DNA from: Dermatemys mawii
Lineage: Eukaryota; Chordata; Testudines; Dermatemydidae
DNA length: 64,000 nt
Direction of reading: 5' to 3'
NCBI GenBank assembly: GCA_007922305.1
Contig: ML677373.1
Coordinates: 13,918,660 to 13,982,659 of the forward strand
The notes beneath the pieces were generated by a model, which made no database searches, had not been told where the DNA came from, and saw nothing but the letters and a program-made list of their open reading frames with translations. Position numbers and translations under genes: made by a program. Position 1 is the first letter of the stretch. The number at the start of each line of letters is the position of its first letter. Of this stretch, positions 40,601 through 52,600 are shown one piece after another.

Positions 40601-43600
40601 CTGGAGTCCATTAGTTACAGAGGGAACTGTTGACTGTATGGGTGCATCTCTTGGCAATAACAAACGTGTTTTCTTCCCTCCCTTTCCTGGTCTTTTCAGA
40701 ACCCTGGGGAGGGGAGAAAACAAGATTTGTTATCTCCAGAGACGCATCCATGCGTCCACCAGAAAGCCCTGTGTCAAATACCCATCTGTGTATTTTCACG
40801 TCTCACTCAATCATTCCTCAGAGACGTCCCCTCAGTGTGGGTCCCAGCTCCTGCAGCTATGCTATCTCGGGCTGCAAACCTGTGAGATCTCACAAACCAA
40901 GCAGCGTCAGGTTAGATTAGTGCTTGTATAAGAGACCTCCGAAGTCCTGCAGCAAGTAGTGTTGGGACGTCAGCAGGTGACAGTTCCCTGTGGCTCAACA
41001 CTGAATAAATCCCAGTGGGTTATGCTGTGCCGCTGCCAGTGCTGTCTCTCTGATGAGATGTGAAACTGAGGTGAAACCACTTCTGGTGCTTCGTGCAGCA
41101 AGGGTGTTTGGGTAATTCCATGCTGACCACCTAAATTCCCCCTGCGGTTTCAATCTAAAATGGCATTCTACTGTTCCAGCTGGTTTGTAATGCTGCCATG
41201 TGCTGTTAAACAGCTGTTGTGCTTTATCCCTGAGCTTCAAGCACTTTGGGATCCTCCAAGAAGAAGCTTTTTATGTAGATGCTAGATGATTATTGCTGTT
41301 CACTTTTTTGGTGGCTTGTAGCTAATGTGGTCCAGAGCCCTGTTAGAAATGGGTATCATAATATCTGTGGTTAAATCTTTGGAGAAGAGTCAGTTGTTTC
41401 CTTGCGTGTGAGAGGACTTCCCAGTACTAGAGCTGCAAAATTGTTTAAGACCTCTTTCTTTTCTGGTGTGACAAGGATGATGTTAATTGCAACAGTGACA
41501 GGGATTCTCCTCTGGAACAGTTTTGCATATCCGAGTGGCTATAAAATTTTGAAACCACCCAGAAGAATCCAACCCTATCAGAAAAGAGGAGCTGAGAATG
41601 GTATTTGGGGAGGGTGTGCATGGCTGCAACCCAGATATTATCACCATTGCATACTTTAAAAACCGCCCTCATGTGGCCATTGTGTCTAGGGAGACTCGCA
41701 TACGTACATATGGATCACATGGGTCATATGGATAAAAGGCTTCTGGCAAGTGTGAGGAGAAAACTCATTTGGGTGCATCTAGGCTGCAATCACAGGTGTG
41801 GCTGCAGCACGCATAGAGGTACCCAAGCTAGCTTTGATCTAGCTAGCTCAACAACCAATAGCAATCAAGCCACAGCAGCATGGGCTAGCTGCTCAAATAA
41901 TTACCCAGGGTCCCAGGTGGGCTCATACAGCATGTGCTGCCACGGCTTCACTGCTATTCAAGTTAGCTAGATCAAAGCTAGCTCCGGTGTGTCCACACAC
42001 GGGTGCAGTCGCTCCTCTGACTGCAGTGTAGACATATCTTTAGAGTGAAAAAATGAAAACCGTGGCTCAATCATGACTGACCATGTTCATAGTGAAACGG
42101 GAATGATCACTGGTGGCATGCTTCTCTCTGTTGTACTAATCAAATGGTCCAGACTTTGTTATAAGGACACGTGGCTGCAGGAAGTACCATATTTCATATG
42201 AGACCTCAGACAAAGTTCCTGTCAATTACTCACCCCTAGTAGGTCGTTAAAGAGTCCAGCGCACTTTTTTGCAAAGCTATGGGTGTTAACCCTCGTGTCT
42301 TGGCTAATTTGTATAATTCTGCTCTGCCTAGCTAAACTCCTTCTGCAGTTTAAATCGAATCTGGCATTCTTTTCCACTTTTGCATACAAAGGAAGTGGTG
42401 TGTGCACTGTTAAACAATGGCTGTGTTTACCCCAGAAGGGACTGCATTGGTAGACTAAATGATTCCTCTGTGTAGCTCGTCTAACGCTAACATGTGGTTG
42501 GAGCCCTCCAATCTGAAAGAAGCTACAGGAGATGTGACATGATATCAGAGGTAGTTTTTTGCATTGTAAAGTTGTTAAAATGATGACAAAAAGTATGAAA
42601 GATGAGGGACAGTCAATGTGGAGAATTATACCGAGACAACCACATTAAAACAGCAATGCAGCATAAGATAGTATACATAACAAAGAACTATCATCAATTC
42701 CTTGAGCAAGTTCACCACTGGTGAGAGTGAACATAACTCAATGGACTTTAGGCAACGCACCCAAGTCAGGAATGACTAAACCCTTCATCTCTAGCTAGCA
42801 ACTTATTGATCAAACAGATGGAAGAACTGAATCCACATCTGTTTGTTATCACATTCCATTCTTATTCCCAAGGTACTGTTCTACAGATTAACAAGGTCAC
42901 TGCGTAGCTAGACTGAATTAATAGACTTCCAATTTGTTCAGATAATTCCTCGACAGTATAAAGAATACTTGCACCTGTGGAACATCCCAACATGTTGGAC
43001 TAGTTAAATCTCATCTTGTCTTTGGTGTCTCTCCATCTCGTATCACACGTAACCTATATCTTCTGATTTATGCATGATGAGACCAGATAGAATCTGAATT
43101 GGTGCCCCCAGTAGTGACATGGCAGCATCCCTGAAGGACGACATGCTCCATCATCTATGGAGTCCTTTCATAGATGTGTCAGCAGATAATTTCCAGGTGA
43201 ACAAGCTTGATTACACCAATCCTCTGGGGACTGTTATCTCGAGAATAGGAAAGAGCTGAGATATCGACGAGGGGACGCTGTGCAGCTATAGATACTGTCA
43301 TTCTCAACCTAGATAAATTCCAGCTTCCTAGCTTGGCATTCTGGGATGCTGTATTGCCTTCGTAACAATGTGGATGTGCTCTAAGTCCCAACACCGTCTG
43401 GCAGATCTCTGCTGCTGTTGGGTTGTGTCCTTCTGAATGGAGATGCTCTGCATACCCCCAGCACAGTACGATGCTGGCTCTGTGTTGCTACAAGGCGCTC
43501 ATCTTTTTCACTGGGATATTCTCCATCCCTCTGCACCACATGATGGGGTACTGCCTTGCTATGAGGTGCTTCCTATTTCTACTAGATACGCTCCATCCCT

Positions 43601-46600
43601 GTGCTTCTTGGCCTGGCATCTTGGGATGCTGTGAGCTGCACTTTCATCATCCTGCTGCATCCCAAAGGAGCAACGTGGGACACTGTGCTGCTCTGAGGTG
43701 CTGTCCTTCCTGAGCTGGATACCCTCCTTTACTTGCACCCCTGTTGCAAGTAGCTCCTTCAGCGTGATGTTCCTACCCGTGGTCCTGACTCTTTCCGTGA
43801 GAAGAAGAGGGGTATTTTGCTGGGTTACCTGAATGACCCTCCTGCTCTCTGGCTAGAAACAGGGCTTCTTTGTAAAAGGCTGCAAGAGTTTCTCTTGAGG
43901 GATCATCAATAGACAAACCTTTCTTTATAGAGTGTAAAGTTGGAGGTTAAAAAAAAAAGGTAGAAGAGGGACATGTGTGCACCGGGTACCTGTCTGCACT
44001 ACACTAGGAAGAAACTGCTGCTATTCATAATGCCTCTGGAGGAATCTTCCCCCTCCCCCACACTTAGCAGGTACCCCGGCTGCAGCTGAGGAGACAGGGC
44101 AGTTCAGCTCTTCCAGTCTGCTGTGCCCTGCCAGTTTGAGCCCGGGGCAGCCCCTTGCCTGTCCTCTCCCCCACCCCACCTCCCAAGGCTTGGGAGCTCT
44201 TTGCTCGTTTATTTTAGAGCACCGGACTACATTTCCCATTGCAACCAACTGCTGGAGCTGGGCCCCACAACCCTTCCACTGGGCCCAGTGAGCCCAGGAG
44301 AGCTTAGCGTCCCATAGCGCAAGAGGATGGGGTCTCCCGTTTTTATTTCTCATGTGGATGTTCAAAGATTCAGGTGCCTTTTTTATTGCTAGTGAACCCT
44401 TCACCCTTCTGCCGAAACTGTGACCCTGATTCTCCTTTTCCCTCGCACCCGTGCGGATCAGGACAGAAGTGTGACACCATTGTAAGTGAGAAGAGAACCA
44501 GGCCCTATGCTTCGATTGGAAAGGGGAGGGAGAGTGGGGAGAAACCTACCTTTTCCAGGCCCATGTTGTCCAGACTGAGTGTCTCCATGTAGCGCCCGAA
44601 GGACTGGAAGGCATAGTCGGGAACAACCTTCATGGGGTTGTGAGAAAGCTTCATGTCCTCCACGACTCTCAGCTTGCTCATTGCAGCCACCGGGTATGTG
44701 CTCAGCTGGTTCCTATCCAAATGGAAGACAGCTAGGTTCTCCACATCATCCAGGGCCCCGGGCTGGATGGAGGAGAGGGAGTTGTCAGAGAGGTAGAGCC
44801 AGCGCAGGTCCTTAGCGCCGCTGAAGGCCCCCGATCTCAGCTCTCGGATCTTGTTGCTGCCCAGCTGCAGGATGAAGAGGTTAATGAGCGGAGAGAGGAG
44901 CCCTTTGGGCAGGTCCGAGATCTTGTTGTGGTCCATGTACAGGTAAGTGAGCTCCGACAAGTCGTCGAAGGCGCCCATCTTGATGACGCTGATATCGTTA
45001 TTGGACAGGTAAAGGTAGACGAGCTGCTTCAGCCCCCGGAAGGCGCCACTGGAGATCTCCTTGATCTGGGAATGCTGGAGGTGGAGGGACACGAGCCCCT
45101 TCATCTCCTTGAAGGCGTTGGTCGGCAGGACGGGGAAGCTGTTCCTCTGCAGGTTGAGGAGCCGTGTTTGCTCGGACACCTTGGGGATCTTCTTCAGCCC
45201 AACGTTGTCGCAGATGACGTGCTGGAGCTCTCCGCCGTGGCAGTGGCAGCTCGAGGGGCATGCCTGGAGGATGGGGAGGAGGCACGCCAGCAAGCTGAGG
45301 AGGCTGAGGAAGAAGGCTGACCGGTCCATGGCCAGCACCAGGGTCCGTGTGGGAGGGAAGAGCAGCGGCAGGGGCAGGAGGAGGAGGGAGACGAGCGAGG
45401 GAGAGTCAGCAGCAAGCTGAACACAGCCTTATTTATATCGCTGTTATTAAAAAACGAAATCCCTTCCCGCAAACCGCAGGCAGCAGCCAGACTCTGACTT
45501 GGAAACGACTGACTGTGAGAGCTCAGTGCGACTTTAACCCCTTTCATTCTTCAAAGCTCCACTGCAGATACCAGGCTGGAGCAGTTTTCCCCACGAGACA
45601 GGGAGGTAAATGAGCAGAGAGAACAGCATGTGCATCTGCCTTTTGGGGGCTCTCTTCGTTCCCCACTGGAGCAGGTGGTGAGAAAACTCTTGGTGACTCC
45701 AAGATGGAGAGCCAAGTCCAGGGATAGGGGTGCACACCCCCATCAACAGGAACACAGAACCTGTCCCCCTTCAGTGCATAGCTAAGGGGGCATGGCAGGA
45801 ACCATTAACTGGTACAGGGCCCACCTCTCCTGTACTGATGTTTTCCAAGTGTTTACTGGTGACATTTTAACATGGGCGGAATCTTGAGCTATTTTCAGAG
45901 GCTTTAAAGTCAGAGAGCCACCTTGCCCTGTTGTTATATAGGGACAAACCCAACACCCTTATTCTGTCCATCTCCTGCGTATTTCCTGGGCAAGGACTGA
46001 GTGAGATTGGGAGCAACAGGGGGTAGGTGCAGTGTGTGTACAGCACCTAGTGTATTGTGGGTGCTACTGTAATGCTAATAATGGATGAGGGCTTCAGGAA
46101 CTGTCATGGTCAGAGAAAGATGAGGTGGGGAGAAGACTAGTTCCTCCTGAGCTAGTCGCAGTGTGACCAGCCTGGGACTGAAGGGGAGCTAGCTCCATGG
46201 TGATATGGTAATGGGGAAAGACTCTGTCGGAGGGAGCTATAGGGGACAGTAGCTGGGGCACTACCACACCCTGCTGTTTGGTGATGGGACAACGGCTGAG
46301 ACCTCCATGATGTGGTGGGGGCAGAGACTGGCTGATGTCCCCAGGGAGAACTGTAGCCAGGATGGAATAAAGAGGTTGTGACCCCGCTGATGTGATACCC
46401 TGGGGAGCAGTAGCTATGGTGCGGTGTGATTTCCAGGTAGCACCGGGGGCTTCTGAGACCGAGGTGGGGGAGAGGGGAGGACACGATGGCTCAGACTTTG
46501 GTGAAGGGGCTCATGTCACATCAGGTTAAAGGCACCACAGGAAGTGGGGCTGGGTGCTTTGGTCAGGTTAAGGGGGTACAAAGAATAGCAACAAGGAGGT

Positions 46601-49600
46601 GAATTAAAGATTCAGAGAGTGCCCCTTGCTGTCCCCTTGGAGGGGAATTAAGGGAAGAAGGTAGGATCTCTAGGTCTCTCTCCCTTTCTGAGTGTGAGAG
46701 GGAGAGATCAGGGGAGGAATTGTGGTGTGGAGGTGGTAAATGGAACATTTTGAGCTGGTTTCTAGCCAGTTCTTGGCTGTAGCAAACAACTGAGAGCCGA
46801 GCACATAACTGGGAGCTTGTTGAGGCTTCCACCTCTGAAGCTGGCTACAGTGTTTATGGAGGCGAGACAGTCTCAAGAAAGGGAGGAAATCCAGGGGCTG
46901 ACTTAGGACACAGAGACTGGCTTATTCACAGGGATCTCTGGGTTTTTCCATTGTTGAGATGTGGAATTCGCCATCCCTCCTGAGCATGCTCCAGAGGGTG
47001 TTATGCAAACTGGATGACAGCATCCAAGCCTCTGTTTTGCAGATGTACATTTTAATGGGGCTGTTATTTATTTTATTTTTTCATTTGGGGGGTGAACTTT
47101 GTTTCTCTTGAACCTTAGAGACCACTAACGTTGGCTAATGCAGACAATCTGGTGCAAACCTTGCCATTCAGCTCTTCCAGTACTCCTCAGCCCTGCCAGA
47201 CAGCATGTTAGACCCTCTTCTTCATCCTTGGCATGTGAGGAGTTCTCCCTGACTTGCCTGCTGAGCTGGAACAATAGAAGAACCCTGGGTTTTAGAGCTA
47301 GCAAAACGAGTGCATTGAGCACTCTGACACCCAGTTTAATGCAGTGTTGTAGCCATGTTGGTTCCAGAATATTACAGACACAAGATGGGTGAGGCAGCAG
47401 AAGTTGGTCCAATAAAAGATATTACCTCACCCACCTTGTCCACCGAATTTATTCTCTCTTTGAGATTCCTAAGCAGGACTTTGAAGCAACTAAAGAAGGG
47501 GCACCTCAGACATTCTTTCCCAGGCTTTCCATTGAGCTGACCCAGTGCAGGCTGGGAGCTCCATCGTGCTGTGAGAATCGCCATACAGCACAGGAATGAT
47601 TAGTAAAGCAGTTCCCAAACTGTCATCTTTCTCTTTCTGTCTGTGAACAGACTGTGACTTTCACAGCCTTACTCGAAGCTATTTACTGAATAATTTCTGT
47701 AAATAATACCTGAGCTGTATCTTGTGTGTGACCAGTTCGTTGTCAGCATTTGAAATGCAGCGGTTTTGTTTGGACACCTAGGTCACCGTATATCTCTGTG
47801 CCTGCCAGCAGGGGTCAGACTGAGAATAAAGATAGTGGTACTCTTCCAAACTCCACCCATAAAATAAGCCCCTCCCATATGTGTCACCTGTGGGTTGCCA
47901 AGTGGTTTTAAGTAAGGGAGTCTTGGGTTTACCTTTTAAAGATGGGGTGCAGTATTTTATCCACATGTGGCCCATGGTTTTTCTGCTTAATGCTGGGACT
48001 GCTATTTTTCCTGTGTATTGTTGGAGGGGGGGACCACGCGTGATGATGCAAAGATGCAAACTCTGCCCCGAGGCTGCTCTCTCATCCCCCAAACACCCTT
48101 TTTTGGGTGGCTTTATTAGACCACTCAGGCTTCTTTCTTTGAAATGTTCTGACTCCAGCAGCTCTGTGGGCTCCAGTGGGCTCACTGAGCATGACTCCCG
48201 CTCAGTGGGGCTTGAGCGTGCCCCTGGGCTCTGCTAGGCTCCTGGGGCCTGCCTGCTCCCTAGCTGGGAAGGAAATAAAGGGCTGCTACCTCCCAAAATG
48301 AGATGTTGCCCACAGTGAAATCATGCAGCTGTCACCCTCCCTCTCCTTTTTTACACCAGCAATAAAATAGTTAACAGTGGTGACACTTAAATGATCTGGG
48401 TTAACCCCTCCCTGAGATGAATGGGGCAGCTCACACCTTTCCAAGCTGCCTTATCTCTGCTTCCCTGATGTTTTGGAGGCTCTCTTCACAACCACAACAG
48501 CTAGAGACGTTTTCAGACGGAAGCTGAGGGTTTATAGAATGAGACAGTAGGCTCAGAGAGATGCCAGCTCAGCGTATTGGTGCGGAGTGGCTGCTTTTGA
48601 GCTTTTCCTGCCAGTGAGTTTGACTGTTCACTAGGATAGTCATCAAACGCAAAACGGGCACAGCCGCCACCTAAAAGAGTTTGCTTCAGAATTCAAAGGA
48701 TTTTTCATGGTTATTTTACTGTTCTTACCCAGCTCTCCTCTGAGATTTGTTCCCTACTGTCCTGTCTCAGTGCTTGGATTTAAGGAGCTTCCAGTAAACA
48801 GGGACCCAGCCTTTACTTTGACCCTGCCCCATAGGGTGACCAGACAGCAAATGTGAAAAATCGGGATGGGGTAGGGGGTAATAAGAGCCTATATTAAAAA
48901 AAAATAAAATTGGGACATCTGGTCACCCTACCGCCCCATCACAAACCCCAGTTGAAATTATGCAGGAGTCTGTCTCAGCCCTCTACGATGGCGTGAAGGA
49001 ACAGGAAGAAATTCCAAAATTTGCTGCATGTGCATCTTTGTCCCCAGATGAAGGCCAGTGGGTACCCATTGGCCAGACACCATTGTGCCACCACTAGGCA
49101 AGGAATTAGTTAACTGGGAGAGTGAAAGTGCACCGGCTGAGACGCTAGAGCCAAGAGCGTATATCTGTCCCTTGGGCAAAGAGTGCTCATCTCAGGTTCG
49201 CCAGCTGGAGTCTGATCAGACCTCCAGCTGCTGTTAGATGATCAGGTAGCAGCAGTTGCCAGAATAGCATTTTTCCATCTCCATCTGGCCAAGAGATTGC
49301 AGCTGTTTTTCAGATGCTCACCCTGCTACCCTCACCCAGGCCTTTGTCACTGCAAGATGAGATTCCCGCAGTGCATGGAGCTGCACTGTCAGTCCTTTCA
49401 GACGTGGACACTAGCACGGCATGCAGTGGCCTGCTTGCTAAGAGGCTGTATCTCCTCATGTGCACGACTGTATCAGTGCTACCTGCCCTTTGCCTTCCGG
49501 GTGCTGGCTGTGAGCTGCTGGGAGGGGTCCTTCATGTGGGGCCCCTGCTTTGGAACGTCCTCACATCCCTGTCCCAATGAGCCTGAATCTCTGTTCCCCA

Positions 49601-52600
49601 GTCCAGGGGACACTGGAAAGCACCATCTGTCTTCTGGGAAGGGATGGGCGGTGACAGTGTTTGTGGGGGGATGGGGTACTTTGGATGGGATGAAAATAGC
49701 CTGCTGGATTTGCAGCTATTTATGTGTTTTCTATTTTTTTAATGTCTCGGGTGAGGTGCCCAGAGCAGGGGGTTGAACCCATACATGGAAATAAATAATT
49801 ATGGGGTTCAGGCACTGGACTGGGACTCAGGAGACCCGGGTTCAGTTCCTGGCTCTGCCACAGCTCCCTGTGTGACCTCAGGCAAGACACTCATTCTCCC
49901 TGTGCCTCAGTTCCCCATCTGTACCATTAGGCTAGTCCTTCCTTTTCCCCACCCTGTGTGTGTGTGTGTGTGTTTGCACTGCAAACCAAGGCGTGTTCTT
50001 AACTCAGATTAGCTAACTCCGGTTAAAATAGCAGCGAAGACCGGGCAGCTCAGCGTTTAACTCGCGAGTAGCTCGAAGGGTTTGAACTCAGCCGAGTCAC
50101 TGTGTCTTCGCTGCTGTTTTAACCTGAGTTAAGAACACCCACTTCTCTCTGCAGTGTAAACAGTGTCTTGTCTCTTTAGACTGCACGCACTTTGAGGCAG
50201 GGGGACAGGGCCTGGACACGGCCGCCGGAGGACAGAGTCTGGTCTCACCTTCCACTTCAATGCAGATAAAAGTTTAATAAAAGGAAAATTCTTTCTGCTA
50301 ATGTTTTTGTCTCTCCCACTTCAGTGAGCAGATTCCTGCCGGAGACTGGGATCAGGTTGGCATCCTGCACAAGCTGGCACCCTGCCTAGCTGCTGGGAGG
50401 GGCCCATGGCCTCCCAGCTGTTTATAGTTGAGTTTCTTGCCACCAGGCAGGCAGGCGCTGGTATTTGCTCATTGAATTTCACAGCCCTTGACCGGGGAAG
50501 AGTAAGGACTGGGCAACAAATGGGCAATGAGCCACAGAAGTTCACAGCCTCCCTGGTGCTTGCCAGTGTCTCATGGGTGGCGTGTGGTGTGGTGGTGACA
50601 ACGGGTCTAGTGTTAGCGTTCCTTTTGCTGGGGCCCCTGTTCAGCCCTGGCCCTTGGAGATCCCCCAGGGCTGGCGCTGCTGGGACACCTCAGAAGAGGA
50701 GGGATTATCCCGCACTCCTCTCTTTCTTAATCGATTAACAGCTCTGCAGACATTTGCTGCTCTACGAAGAGCGTGAATCCGGTACCTACTAATTTACGAA
50801 TGTGGGACTCCCCTCTGCCTCTCCACAGGGGCCTTTGTGGGCTAAGCCAGTAAATACACAGCTTTTAAAAACAGGGTAAATATAGATGTAGGGTATTTTT
50901 CTGGGTGTCTCAGGGCAGGGCTGTTCTGGTGTCTTGTTTTAGCTCAAGGAGACAGTGTTTCCCCTTCTCCCTCTCTCCCCCTGCTTTATTTTTATTAGTG
51001 TGCCCTCCTGCGTACAACTTGAAACACCCCACACTAGAAGAACTCATTGTCCTGTAAGCCAGTGTCCCCTGTGTGATTTCGTCTCTGAGTCTGCATACAC
51101 GCTGGTGTAAATCAGGAATAACTCTGCCGACACCAGTAGGATGACTCTGGTATAAGAGGGATGTGAGGCAAGGCCCCCTGTCTCTAGCTGGAGGGCCTGA
51201 TTCTAGCCAGCCTCTGTGTTGATGGACAGGGGGTTCCTTCCCCGCTTTGCACCCCTGCACAGTGGTGAGAGAGAGCAGGGTTCTGGCTCCCCCCACCCTC
51301 TGCAAAGGCCAGGAGAATGGGCGAGGGATGGAGCAGGGCGTATGCTGCACCTGCTGTGGAGCAGGACAGCGTGTGCTGTCTGGGAGCACCTTGGGGCAGT
51401 TCTGGCTCCATCAGCCAGAATTCTGCTGTAGAGCCCCCCTTTGTGATGACAGCAGCAGCTCCAGGGGCCTTCAGCACTCACCAGCTCCAAATCCAGCAGG
51501 GTGTTTGTCTGGGGTGTTTGTGGGTTCCTACCACCACCGCATATAGAACCCAAAGCCTGTGTCAGGCACCCCTCATTGCAGTGCCTAGGGCTCGGGGCCT
51601 GTGTTGGGTACCCCTCACTGCGGTGCCTAGGGCCAGTGTCGGGCACCCCTNNNNNNNNNNACTGCAGTGATAAGGGCTTGGGGTCTGTCTCGGGCCACCC
51701 TTCATTGCAGTGCCTAGGGCTCAGGGCCTGTGTCGGGCACTCCTCACTGTAGTGATAAGGGCTCAGGGCCTGTGTTGGGCACCCCTCACTGCAGTGATAA
51801 GGGCTCGGGGCCTGTGTGGGGCACCCCTCACTGCAGTGCCTAGGGCTCAGGGCCTGTGTCAAGCACCCCTCACTGCAATGCTAGGGCTCAGGGCCTGTGT
51901 CAAGCACCCCTCACTGCAGTGCCCAGGGCTCGGGGCCTGTGTCGGGCCACTCCTCACTGCAGTGCCTAGGGCTCAGGGCCTGTGTCGGGCACCCCTCACT
52001 GCAGTGCTAGGGCTCGGGGCCTGTGTCGGGCACCCCTCACTGCAGTGCCTAGGGCTCGCAGCCTGTGTCGGGCCACCCCTCACTGCAGTGCCTAGGGCTC
52101 AGGGCCTGTGTCGGGCACCCCTCACTGCAGTGCCTAGGGCTCAGGGCCTGTGTCAAGCACCCCTCACTGCAGTGCCCAGGGCTCGGGGCCTGTGTCGGGC
52201 CACTCCTCACTGCAGTGCCTAGGGCTCAGGGCCTGTGTCGGGCACCCCTCACTGCAGTGCTAGGGCTCAGGGCCTGTGTCGGGCACCCCTCACTGCAGTG
52301 GTAGGGCTCAGGGCCTGTGTCAGGCACCCCTCACTGCAGTGCCCAGGGCTCGCGGCCTGTGTCGGGCCACCCCTCACTGCAGTGCTAGGGCTCGCGGCCT
52401 GTGTCGGGCCACCCCTCACTGCAGTGCTAGGGCTCGGGGCCTGTGTCGAACACCCTCAAATGCCTGCTCCCCATTGGAGAGCTCCCTGCCACCCAGTTAG
52501 TAGCCAGCCAACGCAAGGTTGCTACTTTCTGGTAGCTGTAGGCAAAGCAGCTTCCTTCCCACGCCCCATTCAACCACATGCTGCCACCTCAGCTTCCTGC

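Noticed and set aside
51710..52222. 170-codon repetitive open frame.
   Set aside because: A by-product of the 42-bp minisatellite; neighbouring 41- and 43-base units shift frame and no gene signals surround it.
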